Part shown: positions 11,040 through 23,605 of the stretch, piece by piece
How positions within the stretch are numbered: position 1 is the stretch's first letter
Layout: each line of letters opens with the position of its first letter
Assembly (NCBI GenBank): GCA_019722365.1
Contig: JADFUC010000188.1
Coordinates: 806,001 to 870,000 of the forward strand
DNA: 64,000 bases
Source of the DNA: Lithospermum erythrorhizon
Lineage: Eukaryota; Streptophyta; Magnoliopsida; Boraginales; Boraginaceae
Reading direction: 5' to 3'
Made by a program: the position numbers and the translations under genes
The notes under the pieces: generated by a model
The model's input: only the letters and a program-made list of their open reading frames with translations
What the model was told of the DNA's origin: nothing
Database searches by the model: none

Positions 11040-12147
11040 GGCCGTATAGTAAATCTTATCAGGAGGTTTATATATAATGATTAGAAAGTACGATTTGGTT
11101 CGGAAATTCCGATGTTTGAATGTATGAAATTTGAGCCTTCGTCTCGAATAAAAGGAGATTAAAAAAACTCACCAACTAAACTCCATCCGAACTTTCAAAC
11201 GCACAAGTAGGGGCGTAAAGGTTTGAATGTATTAAATTCAAATTTTCATGATAAAATAAAAAGAAGATTGAAAAAATTACAAATGTATGAAATTTGAATA
11301 GACTAGAACCTTGGTCTCGAATTTGGTCAAACCTAAAGATGAGGTTCGAGCTCGGTTGGAACCATATCGAACTGAATCTCCATCCGAAATTTTGAACCGA
11401 ATCGCACTTTCAAATTCTTTTACATGCCTAAGAACGAGTAACCTAATATATGCTCTGTGTTGACTTGAAAATCATCTAAAGGCTTTCTGAATATGGCTGC
11501 AATATCACTTAATATTTATTAACTTGTCGATTATGCACGAGTCCTATACATCTCATCCATATATTTTGGTAATTTATTATTAGTATTATCAATAGAATGA
11601 GTAATCTGACAATCATATAATAATCTTGTATTTGTTCGAATTCGACTTGTTAACATTCCTAGTTGTTAGGAACAAAATTGAGAATTTGAGAAATTGCCTT
11701 AAAACAAAAGTAGGGCCATGGCTTTTTGTGTTAATGGATGAGTTAATGACAATTAAAAATACGGATTTTGAAAAATGAGAGTTTATATACAACGTTCAAA
11801 TTATGTATGATTGAATGGTGGAATAATACATTAATATGTGATCAATGATTCTTTAACACATCATTGTACACATCACATAAGGACATCTTTTTCATTGGGT
11901 AAGAAACATCACATAAGGAGATAACAAGAACAAAACAATTACATTGGTATCTCCCTCCTATCCAGATTCAATATAGAGGGCACTTACTCACACACACAAC
12001 AAATTCACATATTTACTTTATTTGACATCTTAGTCCTTTATAATTGAGACTTAAATAAAATGAAAAATTGATATTTTCAATGATCATTCAATCCAATTCA
12101 CATCCATTAGATGGTCACAAAATATCTATCTCAATTCTCAAGCATTA
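11040..12147. other. Intergenic region between RAD51 5' end and PME 3' end
   Basis: About 1.1 kb without supported coding. It contains the RAD51 upstream region and the PME 3' flank. Short repeated words around TGTATGAAATTTGA occur near 11122 and 11283. A small duplicated CATCACATAAGGA motif occurs near 11871 and 11908. Nothing else is recognised. Confidence 0.6.
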
Positions 12148-13998
12148 TTATCCTAGGCCCGAGACATATGTGACACCAGTAGAAGGCAACCATGATGTTC
12201 CACTAATAAAATTAGCAACTGTAAACTTCATTGCTTCTGGTCTCTCAATAACATGAAATCCAGGCCACTTGACTCTATTAGACAATCCAGCTCCAGGACC
12301 AGCATTAGCATGCTCAGCAAAATACACAGTCTTATCATAACCTGAGGTCCCTTCCCATTCTATCCAACCCTGAGGCGAAATCACGCCATCGATACTCGAT
12401 TGCATAATTACAGCCCTGGAATATTGTCTCCATGGCCTACCAAGATATGAGTCATATGAACCTCTTGAATAGCCTGAAGCAGCTATCATGCAATTCTGGA
12501 CCGTGAATCCAGTGTTTTGCCCTGGATCAGTTCTACTATGTGCCAACATTACATTGTAGGCACCTCGTCTGCCTGGTTGGCGGAGAACTAAGTTAGACCT
12601 CTGAAAAATAGCTGCAGCATTTCCGAAAATGAAGTCGATTGTGCCATATATGTCACATTCTCTATAGAATTGTCGGAGGGCGTATGCGTATAAGGTGTCT
12701 TGGTAGCCACTGATGCTACATTTGAACAATGCTGAGCGGTCTGATGCAATATAGAGTGCTACTGCTTGGTGCCCTTGAGGTCCTGCAGTGTTCTGGAATC
12801 GAATATCTCGAGCTATAAATCCATCACCAGTTATTGCTGGAGAGGTTAAAATGTACCAATCAAAGCTAATTAGGAGACATTCATATAAATATTCGACTTC
12901 TTAGACACTTTTTTAATAAACAAGCAATGTAGTAAATGAAACAAGAGAAAAGAAAACACAAGACTACTCACAAACTGTGGCGGATCCTTGCAAGCTTGAA
13001 CCGCCTGCGACGCTACTAGAGCCACTAATGATAGTAGAGTCTTTGCCATCTCCAATTAAGGTGATACCATCTTTGTTGATATGCACCTTTTCATTATAAA
13101 CACCTGCTTTAACATAGATAACAAAACGACCTCCTGACGCGGCCTGCACGGCCGCAGAGATGGTTTTATAGTTCCCTGATCCATCACCAGCAACAATGGC
13201 ATTTGCTTTTACTGAAGAAGACTGAAGCAGTTTCCTCTCCCTGGTAGATAACCATCCAGGAATCCGGTTATCCGAAAGCCGGTGCCCTGACTTGGTACTG
13301 TTTTCTTCAGGAATCCTGTTAGCTATAGCCAAAGAATTACTGCTCAATTGAATCAAACGATTCATTTTCTCCGAGGTCGAAGAGGACATAAAATTCGAAT
13401 CAGGACGAGCTTCGCCCGCTTCGGCATCTTCCTTGCAAGTTTCTTGAAATGTTAATGCAGCACTGAGCCATGTTAGGATGTCCTGTTTTTTCTTTTTTGG
13501 AGATTGTTTGAGTGCTTCTTTTGCCTGTTTCAGCCTTCTTAGTGACATTATCATGAGTTCATGACAATAATTACCTGAAAAGTTGCAGTATATAATTAGT
13601 ACAAATGAAAACAAAACAATGTTCAGACAACATTATCTTTATCTGTTTTTCAATGAAACACCTGAGGCCGTTTCTGTCGGCTGAGCTTTAGAGTTGGTTT
13701 TTTCAAGATCATGACTAGAACTATCATAAAGCTCCGTTTCATATATTTCCTTGTTAACAAGTGCAGATAATACATCAGTTTCTTCCTTCAATGAAACTTT
13801 TGATTCTGCTATAGTTTGCATACATAAGACTGGATATGAAGTATAGCTACAACCAACAGCTACATGGTCCTGATTATGGACAAGCATTTTGGCACATGCT
13901 AATGTTACACACATTAACAAAAACAAAACACAATTTGGTGTTACCATTTTCACAGATTGATAACTTATCATTGACAATAAAATAAAGAATATGACCAC
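12148..13998 (-). CDS. Pectin methylesterase, type I (PMEI-PME pro-enzyme)
   Basis: Pectinesterase removes methyl esters from homogalacturonan in the cell wall. Exons are 13998-13662, 13574-12972 and 12836-12148, all GT-AG, giving 542 residues from the first ATG. A second in-frame ATG at 13947 gives 525 and places the hydrophobic run CVLFLLMCVTLACA nearer the N terminus, so it may be the true start. The N-terminal part is a PMEI-like pro-domain with CSYTSYPVLC and a later Cys pair; RKLLQ at 226-230 is a subtilase-type processing site. The catalytic domain carries GVYNE (270-274), QAVAL (337-341), YQDTLY with acid/base Asp360, DFIFG with nucleophile Asp381, and LGRPW (445-449) with the substrate-binding Arg and Trp. 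All catalytic residues are present and length is normal, so a working secreted enzyme is likely. The exact family member cannot be named. Confidence 0.95.
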
Positions 13999-14080
13999 AG
14001 AGAGACAAACTAAGTGGAATTTACTAAGGAATTATCATGTTGAATTAAATGGTTGCAAGGAATTTGAGTTTTGGGACCAG

Positions 14081-14090
14081 AATATATAGG
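14081..14090 (-). promoter_or_regulatory. Likely TATA box of the PME gene
   Basis: CCTATATATT on the minus strand lies 83 bp upstream of the first PME ATG and 134 bp upstream of the second. The spacing suits a short 5' leader with transcription starting near 14,055. Assigned on sequence and position only. Confidence 0.55.
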
Positions 14091-14099
14091 CACCCAGGT

Positions 14100-15680
14100 C
14101 TCTTAAAGGTACATGGTAACATACTAACGGCTAACACTAGTGGTGCAGTCATCCTCTTAATTTAAAAAAAAATAAACATCTATTATTAAAAAATAAAGTT
14201 TCACCATGCATTTTACAAAAAATTACTCCATATTTGGTTGGTGCCCCTGAATTTTTTTGATTTTGCTTTAATGTATCAATCAATTATATCATTATCACTA
14301 TATAAAAAAATTATGATTCCGTCACTGTACATTAACAATAACTAACTCCGTAGATTGGCATGAGGACAGAGTCACTTAGCTTTGAAGTTTGGACTTTATT
14401 TCTTGGGACCTTTGGAAGCCCCCACACAATGGTGGAGATAGAAAGACCATGAACAATCACTTGAGTCACCCAAGAAAACCAGGGCATACTTTCGTACCAC
14501 GAGTAATATTTTTGTATTTCCCAATTTTCAAATTCATTATTGGCTTATTTTGCTGTTTCTATGAGAACTCATAAGTAGGTATTAGAGGGGTGATTAAAAC
14601 ACAATAAAAAATACTTTTAAATTAACCTTGAAGCCTCATCTTGTTAACTAGTAGTCTAGTACAATTGAAGCTAAGGTCCTTGAATTGATCTTATCTTTCT
14701 ATCCATTTTTAAAATATTTGAATCAAACTCTTCATGTAAGGAAAATCTTGTTGATGCTATTCAATCCTTTCTTCATTACCTTGATTCAATCCTTTATATA
14801 AAACATACTATTGAATTAATAATGAGCTTATACGTTCTTTATTTCCCCTTCATATATCCTGATATCTTGAACAAAACACATTAATAGGTAAAAATGTCAA
14901 CAAATTAAAATACTCTCGTCTCTTCATGTAGTGTAGATTCGACTTTCATAAAGAGCAACATTGTATTGAAGTGGTTAAAAGGAAAGCTCTACTCCCCTGA
15001 TTAATTGAGGCACATCCCACAATTAATTACTTCGAAATATCTCAAGGACCTTGATTTCATATTTTTTTTTCAACAAATTAAAAGAAGATTAATCAATTTG
15101 TCTCATTCAAAGCATAACCAAACATTGCCCAATGTTTTAGGGCCAGTTGGTTCCACTTCTACGGTTAAGAACTATATATGATCCTCTTTTTTAATGTATC
15201 CTTTATTGTTAAGCATTTCATGCTACACCTGTTGTACTCCATGCAAAGTTCTACATATCACCAAGAATGATGTGTAACCATGCTTAAGTTATATATTAAA
15301 TGTTTTAATTTATCTCATACTCCAACATTACTAGAGTTACTTCAATTCATTCCCTCTTTCCGTTACTAGATATACATATTACCTACTAGTATTTCTCCCT
15401 CAACATTTAAACGAATGATCAACGGTACATAAGTACCTAAGAAGCGAACCCTTTTTTTACTCATTCCAATCTAAAAACGATAGTGAAGTTTGACTTTTAA
15501 TGATCAGAATTTTAAATTTTGTGATCTTAATTGATACATATATAATTTTAATATAAATCAAAATTATTGTATTAATAATAACGTAAGTTGAAAATACCAC
15601 ATGTTGGTATATATTTTGATCAAATATTAGTATAGAACATTCATAAATATTTGAGATAAAAAGTTATCTATACAAATCAA
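14100..15680. other. AT-rich intergenic DNA, no gene seen
   Basis: Upstream of the PME. Open frames here are short, and the stretch has AT-rich composition with no protein similarity I recognise. Confidence 0.6.
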
Positions 15681-15681
15681 A

Positions 15682-15952
15682 TTGACAATCTTTTAACGAT
15701 GTTTCCTAAGATGTTTTAACTCCAGAAGGAATGTAGAGCCAGAAATTCTAAAGACCTTAGACTCTTTACATATGCTCGCGGCCACGCAAAGTAGTTGTAA
15801 TCTCTAGACAAGCTTAAGCAGTGAAGCTCTCGCCCCCGACTGGGCTGAGTAAGACATCCCGCGATTCATCACCTCCTCCGTGGAATTCCAAGTGGTGACT
15901 GAGGGACCGCACAAGGAATTTTGCCCACACTTTTGACAATCTTTTAACGATG
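15682..15952. mobile_element. 231-bp GC-rich insert flanked by perfect 20-bp direct repeats
   Basis: TTGACAATCTTTTAACGATG occurs at 15682-15701 and again at 15933-15952. The 231 bp between (15702-15932) are much richer in GC than the surroundings and include runs such as CTCGCGGCCACGC and CTCGCCCCCGACTGGGC. A 20-bp exact direct repeat around a short insert of different composition is the signature of target-primed insertion (SINE or LINE). I see no clear poly(A) tail or pol III boxes, so the family is not named. A captured genomic fragment is another possibility. Confidence 0.6.
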
Positions 15953-18449
15953 GATGGAGTCTAAAATTTAATGCGCATGTATATATTGTTTTATTTGGAC
16001 AGAAGGCATGATCATCATTTATGCTGAGGCTGTAAAAACTATTTCATCATTTACGTTGGTGTTCTCACTTCATCACTTATGTTTTAAATATTATCTAATT
16101 GGTACTTCTCGTTATATTTTTGTTAAACACACTGGCTGGGGTACGCGATATTAAACACATGCATTTTTAATGTCACACGTCCAACACGTTCCCCCGGGGA
16201 AAGACTACAAGCATCTTGCATTTTAAATCCAACGAGACACTTTCGACGCATTTATCTAAATTAAGCCAACGTCACACGCCTAATAAGTTGTCCCTGGTAG
16301 CCATGATTTAACTTAAAATATAAAGAAAAGTATTAATCAAGTTAACATTTAAATATAAGTAATAAGTCGGTGACATTTTCAAACATAAGCCGGGATTTAA
16401 ATAATTCCATACCTAAAACATAAAAGCGATTTATCTGGCTTAATTCTTTGCTCTAATTATTTTCACTAGTGACCTTATTAGTTTAACTAGGAAGGAAGGG
16501 TCGTTGCATTATTACTTATTCCATACCTAAAGTCCAAAAAGCCTAATATACTTATTAACATATATTTTCCGTCGGCAGCATGTATTATAACGTACTCCAT
16601 AGCTCCCCACTTGTGGATCTATTTCATTTCCTTTCATAACTCAATCAGTACTAGAATTGGAAAATTACATATCAAGAGAAAAAGAAAATAATATAGTTGG
16701 GTCCATTTTGTTTACTTATGTATGTCTATACTCCATAGACGATTGCGTGGAAATAATGATAATGCACTTTAATTGTTGCTTGAATTGACTTATTATTAGC
16801 ATCGTTTACTGATATGTTCGGACTCCAAAAAACAGCCATTAGTTCTACATTTAACTTTTATCAACAAATAGACATTCAATTCAGAAAAAGAAAAGATGTG
16901 ACTTGTAATAATCAGCTGATTAAAACATTTCAATTTATACCTCAGTTGGGAATAATTAGAAAAACGCATGAAATTATTTATGTTTTTATGCTTGTGTATT
17001 TGTTTTTTCTTCTTCTCAATAATGAATACAAAAGAAAGACACTTTGTTTCACTTATGTTTTCTTATATTTTTACTTAATACTAAGAATCTTAAGACGCGA
17101 TGCATTTATTACTTAATCGATTTCTCAAATATCGATATATTTTTTACGATTAATTTAAATTATTCTAAACTGTAAAAACTTACACTCTTCTTGAATTTTT
17201 TTCTAATTAATATTTTTATTTTTCAATCGACATCATCACAAATAACTCTTTAAATGTAATATAAAATTATACAAAAATACAACGCTCCATGAGATATACT
17301 ATACAAAATCGACGTCCATAAAGAATACAAATATTACTTTAACAATTTAATGACCACTAAATGTGATTGACGATCATCAATATAAGATCATCGAATTATT
17401 TGCTTTTATTGCCGGTTATTGGGTATGCTTTAAAAATATAATTTAATTTTTTGTGGATCCCAATATCTAAAATTCATATTTGCATGAAATTAAATAACAA
17501 TATTAATAATAATAATAATAATTCTACTAAAATCATATGGTTATTTAACTAATACCTATTATAATAAATTATAAAAAATAGTTATACATAAAAAAATAAT
17601 AATTTTACAAAAATATAAGGATTATTTAACTAACACCTATTATAATAATAATAATTTACATAAAACATATTATTATTTAACTTACACAAATTATTAAAGA
17701 TTGAAAATGACATACGATTTAGAAAATCATACCGATTTAAAAAGAGTAATAAATTAATAATATAATATATGAGATATTCTTAATCAATCATGAAAATTAT
17801 ACATGCAAAATTGAGCAAAAATAACTGCTATTCAACGATACATTTTCAATTCTACAAACATGCATTGAGATAATAAATAAACTTAATTAAAATAGTGGAC
17901 GACGACAATTATAAAAGATATATACGCCAATGATACGATGTGATTAATCCACAAATCATAATGACAAGGCTGATGATTCTCTTCCAATTGATAATCTATC
18001 GTATACAAGATAAAGTATGATTAATACTAATACTACCTCCATTTTTTTATTCGACGCTTTCATATCGAAGTTTTTACCATTAATTACCATCACTTATTAT
18101 TTTAATAAATATAAAAGTTATATCATTAAATCTGCCTTTTGAAAATAGTTTCATAATATTATTTTCTTTATAATTTTAACATATAATTTGAGAATAATTG
18201 ATAATAAAAGTTTCACCTCGATATACCTAAAAATATCAAATTAAAAACGAGGGGTGTAGTTAATTCCTATTGTGAATCCTAACTTTTGTATTTTTGGGAT
18301 GTATGGTAATTTAGTAATTAATAGAGGAAATGGAAGCAAACACAATCCTTATTCAAACTTTTATATATGTTAAAGCGACATTTACTTACTTTTGAAAATA
18401 AAAAAGTGGGTTCAGATGCATCTACTCATAACCAAGATGGTTGTACTTT
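15953..18449. other. AT-rich intergenic DNA with diverged short repeats
   Basis: About 2.5 kb with no supported gene. An open frame at 16814-17116 is hydrophobic and AT-driven and is not accepted. Around 17,500-17,700 a low-complexity AAT-rich stretch contains three related words of the form TTATTTAACTAATACCTATT (near 17541, 17622 and 17671), an old tandem array. Around 16,390-16,530 TCCATACCTAAA occurs twice. Confidence 0.55.
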
Positions 18450-18860
18450 TTAAAGAAGCTAAGAATCGATGAATGTAAATGAAATCGCCATTAAAGCATG
18501 AAGGCGTCAAGAAAGCTTCTCAAGAAGCTTTAACGGTGAAAGTCAACTTTTCGGTCAACGTAGAAGAAGAAAGATGTTGAAAGTTTGTTTCATTTAGCTT
18601 GGAGAATATGTTACAATCGACGGGCCATCAGTCTCTTTTATTAATAAATAAACCCAATTTAATAAGTTAATAAAAACCAACTAAGCATGATAAATACGAC
18701 TTAGTTTTCCTAAATCAATTAGCCTCTAATTAAATAAAACCACTTAATTAAAAAGCAATTCTACTAAAATATGCAAACAATAGTAGCCTTCCATCTCAAC
18801 TAAAACTTCTCGACTCCTTCAGCTTTAACTTCAGCTCATATTCCTTCAGCTTCTCAAGAT
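18450..18860 (-). repeat. Left (3') LTR of the copia element
   Basis: It aligns with 23,219-23,605 over shared words such as GAATCGATGAATGTAAATGA, GAAAGTTTGTTTCATTTA and CAGCTCATATTCCTTC. Many substitutions and indels separate the copies, including a length difference of about 25 bp, so the insertion is old. Outer boundaries are approximate. Confidence 0.72.
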
Positions 18861-19439
18861 GAAACTAATAAGCAGTTAAGTTCATCTGAAAAGATATCAA
18901 CAAGAACCGTAGATGGAACAATTCGTGAAAATATCGCCACAGCCAAGTATTGCACTCTCAATGAAATTTAAACTTACCTTGTAATGATCCCTTGGCGAGG
19001 TAACAAATTTCATTTTTATATTGTTGCTCACAAATAATGATTTTCTACCACTGGTATACTGCAAGATTATTGTCACAATTTAGTTGAATAAGCAAATCGC
19101 ACGCACACTTTTAAATCGCAAAACATGTAACTTAACTATTTCCCAACTCAATAACCATACTAGTTTGACTTCTATACCTGCCTTCAGCCTGAGACTGGAG
19201 ATAGTTCGATGCTCTTAGATTTCCAACCCATTAAAGAGCCCAAGAAACACACGTAATCCCGCGACCGATATTCTCAGAATAAAACATTTCACAATCGCAT
19301 CACTATAGGCTTAACTGGATAGTGCATCCGCCGCATAGAACAATCCATAACCAAAGATTGCCCTTTAAGTACATAGCTACGGATACCGCAACCATGATGT
19401 TCTGCATATTTTGCATAAATTATCCCAAATGATGAACCT

Positions 19440-19640
19440 AATGTATCAGTCTAGTAAAATCAAGATGTTAAGTCTTCCGCCAATCTTTTGTACCGACTCG
19501 ATCTCGCCAACATGTAAGACCAAGATTATCGCATTTCCAATCATGTCAGTGAGCCACCGCTTAGCATTTCATGACGGAGAGATCCCGAAGTGATATCTAG
19601 GATATACTTTCTTTGGACTAATGAATATGTCCTGCTGGCA
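19440..19640 (-). pseudogene. Copia reverse transcriptase / RNase H remnant
   Basis: Translated in shifting minus frames, this stretch keeps a block resembling the end of copia reverse transcriptase, with the order DIFISPKKV then VQKIGGRLNILILLD. Stops occur within and around it. Similar decayed sequence continues to about 20,900 but is too broken for domain-by-domain assignment. Confidence 0.5.
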
Positions 19641-22146
19641 CTGTGGCTAACTCAATGAAAGTTAAGGTACTTTATCACTCCTAAGTCTTTATGGTGAATT
19701 ATGCATCAAGAAAGTCTTTTAACCCTTAAATTTCCTTCTCTCGAGTCCCTCGCTAATAAGCTAATATCTACATACACAATGAAAGTACTAAGAAACAATG
19801 TACAGAGATAATGTAAAAAAGACAAACCTCATACGTGATTGTACAAAATCATACTCTGTGAGCTCGTTGTAAATTCTATTTTATCGTCAGAAGCTTCATG
19901 CAGCCATACAAAAGACTTAGTTAATTTGCATTGAAAGTGTGCTTCGCCTCAATCAGAGTCTCTCTGCACATCCATGTATATCTCTTCATCCGTAAATCAT
20001 GCAAAAGCATTGTTCACATCAAGTCACGCAGCCTCCATCCTTTGCGCCAACTAGTGCAAGAGTAATCTTCACTATAAATGTCTCGCTACATGAGATTTTT
20101 TTGAAAGTAATCAATTCCCTCTATCCTCAAGTTATAGACCTGGCTACTAACCTTGCCTTATACTCTGTCTACTTCCACCACAGTTGCACTTTATCCCGAA
20201 TACCCACTTACAACCAATAGGTCTCTACCTTTCAGCAAAGAAACCAGCTCCCGCCATATCCCTCTAATGCCTTCGATCTCTACAACATAAAGATCCTCGC
20301 CACCCTTGAACGCTATTTCGCCTCTGCAACTATAAGGTTCCCCGAACTGTAAAATTTAGCTAAAATAACATATGGTAGTGAAGCCTGGGGAATGACAAGC
20401 TTATATTGCCACAAGAATCGATCTAGAAATCATTAAGTCAAACAGGTCGGTGTTCATTCCCGGTAGAACGCTGAGACCAGTACACAACAGGCCGATCATG
20501 ATCAATAAAAGTAGATTGGTGGATATCATAAGAAATGACCTCTACTGTCGTGTTCAAAATAAATACATGACGATCAAAGGCTGGAATTATAATATTGTAG
20601 ATAGCTTACGTATCAATTGGGCTTAATAGATTAGGTTCATAAAGAGTGCAGACACCAAGAAGCATCCTCCCATGTAATGCGAACCAACCAAATAGATGAA
20701 CGCAAGTTTAAACATCAAACCTCGATTTATAAGGAAACAAATTCTCATGAAACAACACTGAATGATGACTTTGTGATCGAGCAAGATCAAATACCTGTAA
20801 GTCTTTTGGCCGTGGGGATAGCCTATGAAAATAGCAAGAAAACCCTCAGAGCAAACTTTCTTTATGAAGTCATATTAGTGAAGAAAACCAAGCACTAAAT
20901 ACCCCGGTACGAGAGATATCTCTGCAACTTTTATTTAACACCTCATAGTGAGGATTTCCACTAAAATGCGAGTAGTAACCTATCGATCGCATGTCAGTCA
21001 AACCGTATCTCCCTAAATTTTTCGCAAACGAGATTGAAACATAAAGAGCTCCTCGCCATCGATAACAGATGCTTATGTTTCCTCCTCAATAATATCATTT
21101 TGTCGAGGTACGCATACACAAGATCTTGATGCATTACACCTTTAAATATTAGAAAATCTTGAAAAACTTTGATTAATAAACTTAACCATTGTCCCATCTT
21201 TTGGGCACTTTAATTTGCTTTCCAAATTGTGTTTCAATCATGGTAAAAAAAAATCTTGACAATCTACGTAACCTCGTTTTGAAGTTAAGCAAAAAAGTCC
21301 AAGTAGTCATGCTTTATGTCTTCAATAATAAGCTAAAAAATATTTAGCCTCGTTTTTAGAACTTAAGTCTCCCATAACCATGTGAATTACTTGAAACACT
21401 TCCTTCAAATATTTTAAACACTATCGTAAAAGAATTTTCTCTCGCCGCTTAACTAAGGGACAAATAAAGAAATAAGAATCAACATTGCATTTTATAGATA
21501 TAGGTAATTGAAAATGTTTGAATACATCATAGCTAAGAGCCCCACCATGCCAAATAGACGCGGCTAATAGTAATTTTGCCAACAATATTTGCTATGCACA
21601 TCGGGTGACCTGGCTGAGAAACAATACTAGCATTACAATAGAGATATTTACATATAGTCTTAAGTCTAAAAGAGATGGCATCAAGAACATAGAGTCCTTG
21701 CTGTTGTCTTGCTACTCCAAGGACTTTACTTGATTTAAAGTCCTCAGAATAAAGATAAACGAAAGAACAACTTAAACCGCATACTAGAAACTTCAGGCCA
21801 ACTTACTAATGATAAAAGATTGAAACTAAAACAGCACATATAAGCTTTTAAGAAAGCATCCAATTGTGAGGTAATCTTAAAGTTCCAAGAAGATTAACAT
21901 GCTTTAATTAATTATCAAAGAATTCCTCAGCACACGCTATATTTAGGAAATCATAAGTGGAAGCCGAATAAAGATAAATTACCAAGCACATAGAGTGTGC
22001 TCCACCGTCTATAATCCTAAATTACTTTAAAAGTAGCAACAAATTAACAAATTTTATACGATCTACGCATACCAACGGCACCTGCTAAACATTTGCATTC
22101 CACCGTGCCTCTACTCCTACATCGCTTCAATTTTCCCATCCTCTTC

Positions 22147-22443
22147 TCAATTATTGCTACCATCATGTTTCTCTAGCCGGCATGCACGATCATCCTCCGG
22201 AGGTGTATCAACCATTTGGTCATCATGCAACATTACATCATACCATAACCCTAGGTTCAGCTTTGTTGAAATGCCATTTGAACTGTGCCACCACTGCAGG
22301 TACCCCTTGATTTTGAAACATCCACTTTTAAGATGTCCTTTTCTTCCTGAAAAATCACATTTCAAGAATGATTTGTCAACCTCAATCCCTCTCCTTATAT
22401 TTCCAAAACTAGTCAGAATAGACAGAACTGCTCGTGTTATCAT
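22147..22443 (-). pseudogene. Copia gag remnant with zinc knuckle
   Basis: The minus frame contains KCDFSGRKGHLKSGCFKIKG followed by YLQWW. The family motif is CX2CX4HX4C followed by GYPEWW; here the spacing of the His and last Cys and the following YLQWW fit, while the second Cys reads as Ser. This places gag next to the right LTR and fixes the element's orientation. The frame is short and lacks the full gag. Confidence 0.72.
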
Positions 22444-23056
22444 TCATAACACGTCAGATGGACCTCGCTTCCTCAATATCACTAAACATATCAGAAGTCT
22501 TTAGCTACACTGGAAAGGGCTCCATTAGCAACACCCGATTTCTAGTAGCTTTAAATCTTCATTTAATCCCATCATAAACTACATAACTTTTCTCATTATC
22601 CTTCACAATATTTGCTTCAAACAATCATGCCATCCTAAAGCCTCTTTAACGCGATTATAATAACCTCGCTACGCCTGGGACCATTTAGTCAATATAGCAG
22701 CCCGCTACCATATATCTAGGTCCATTACTACCTCCATATCCTTCCCTAATTTCATCCCACGGTTGTTTAACATTAAGCAAAAATGAAACCTCTACCTATT
22801 TTAACCGAGCAAAGATACATTCATGAAATTAAGTGTCAATTAACCTTCTCCATCGCTTACGGTAGTGAATTTGGAGTAGGTTCAACTTCTCTTCCCTCGT
22901 CAAATCCTAGTTTATCCTCGATTCAAGCAATACCATTTACCGCTCTTACCCTGGGAGGCGTACTTTCCTATCAACAAGTTCAGACCAAAGCACTGCTCGG
23001 AACGATTACTACTACGCAAATACAGGATCATCACCAGTTGATTCTCGTAGCTTCTC

Positions 23057-23163
23057 CGCTTGATTTTACTTTTGATTTTGGTTTTGATTTGTTTGACTTT
23101 TATTTGTTTGGTTTTTGATTTGTTTTATTTTGATTTGTTTGATTTTGATTTGTTTGAATTTGA
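23057..23163. repeat. TTTGATTTGT-type simple repeat in the copia leader
   Basis: About 105 bp of TTTTGATTTGTTTGA-like units lie between the gag remnant and the primer-binding site. The phase is imperfect. On the element's sense strand this is an A-rich leader with repeated CAAATCAAAA words. Confidence 0.85.
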
Positions 23164-23206
23164 TCATCCATTTTTGAATCGATTCTAGGATTATACTTCA
23201 ACTCGA

Positions 23207-23218
23207 CGCTTGATATCA
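23207..23218 (-). promoter_or_regulatory. Copia primer-binding site (initiator Met tRNA type)
   Basis: The minus strand reads TGATATCAAGCG directly after the right LTR. Plant copia elements use TGGTATCAGAGC, complementary to the initiator methionine tRNA, so this is a mutated version at the expected place. Confidence 0.7.
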
Positions 23219-23605
23219 TAAAAAGAATCTAAGAATTGATGAATGTAAACGAAATCGTCATTAAAAGATGAAGAAAGCTTCAAGAAGCTTAATGGCGAAA
23301 GTCAACCTTTCTGGCCAACGTGAGAAAAAGAGAGAGAAGTGAAAGTTTGTTTCATTTAATAATCATACAACTGACATGCTTTACTTAACACTGTTACACC
23401 ACGCGCCCATCAAAATTTTTATACACAATGACCAATCAATGTTAATAAAAAAATCAACTAGGGCTAATAGGCTAATAAAAACTAATTGATTAAAAAGTTG
23501 TACTTTCATCTCACTCAAATACTAAACAACAAAGAGCCTTCATCTTCTAATTAAAACTCACTTCAAGCTAACTTGAGCTCATATTTCTTTATTCTTAAGC
23601 TCTTA
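23219..23605 (-). repeat. Right (5') LTR of the copia element
   Basis: This is the partner of the repeat at 18,450-18,860, with matching word order throughout. Its inner end is set by the primer-binding site; the outer end is approximate. No clear target-site duplication could be matched between the two outer flanks. Confidence 0.72.

Larger units (their letters stand above)
18450..23605 (-). mobile_element. Decayed Ty1/copia LTR retrotransposon
   Basis: Two diverged direct repeats of about 390-410 bp bound the element (about 18,450-18,860 and 23,219-23,605). Just inside the right copy lies a primer-binding site, so the element reads right to left. Domains follow the copia layout: a gag zinc knuckle near 22,300, and a reverse transcriptase/RNase H border near 19,440-19,640 where a minus frame reads DIFISPKKV and then VQKIGGRLNILILLD, resembling the family words GIFISQRKY and QRLVGKLIYLS. 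Many stops and frameshifts interrupt it. No open frame longer than about 110 codons remains, so it cannot move by itself. Confidence 0.8.

Noticed and set aside
16814..17116. 100-codon plus frame with hydrophobic C-terminal half
   Set aside because: AT-rich composition explains the Phe/Leu/Ile/Lys bias; no family resemblance, no promoter or intron evidence.
22154..22504. 116-codon plus frame
   Set aside because: It is the antisense of the copia gag remnant, which is the meaningful strand.
22783..23118. 111-codon plus frame ending in Phe/Asp repeats
   Set aside because: Antisense of the copia gag/leader; the Phe-Asp end is the TTTGATTTGT simple repeat.
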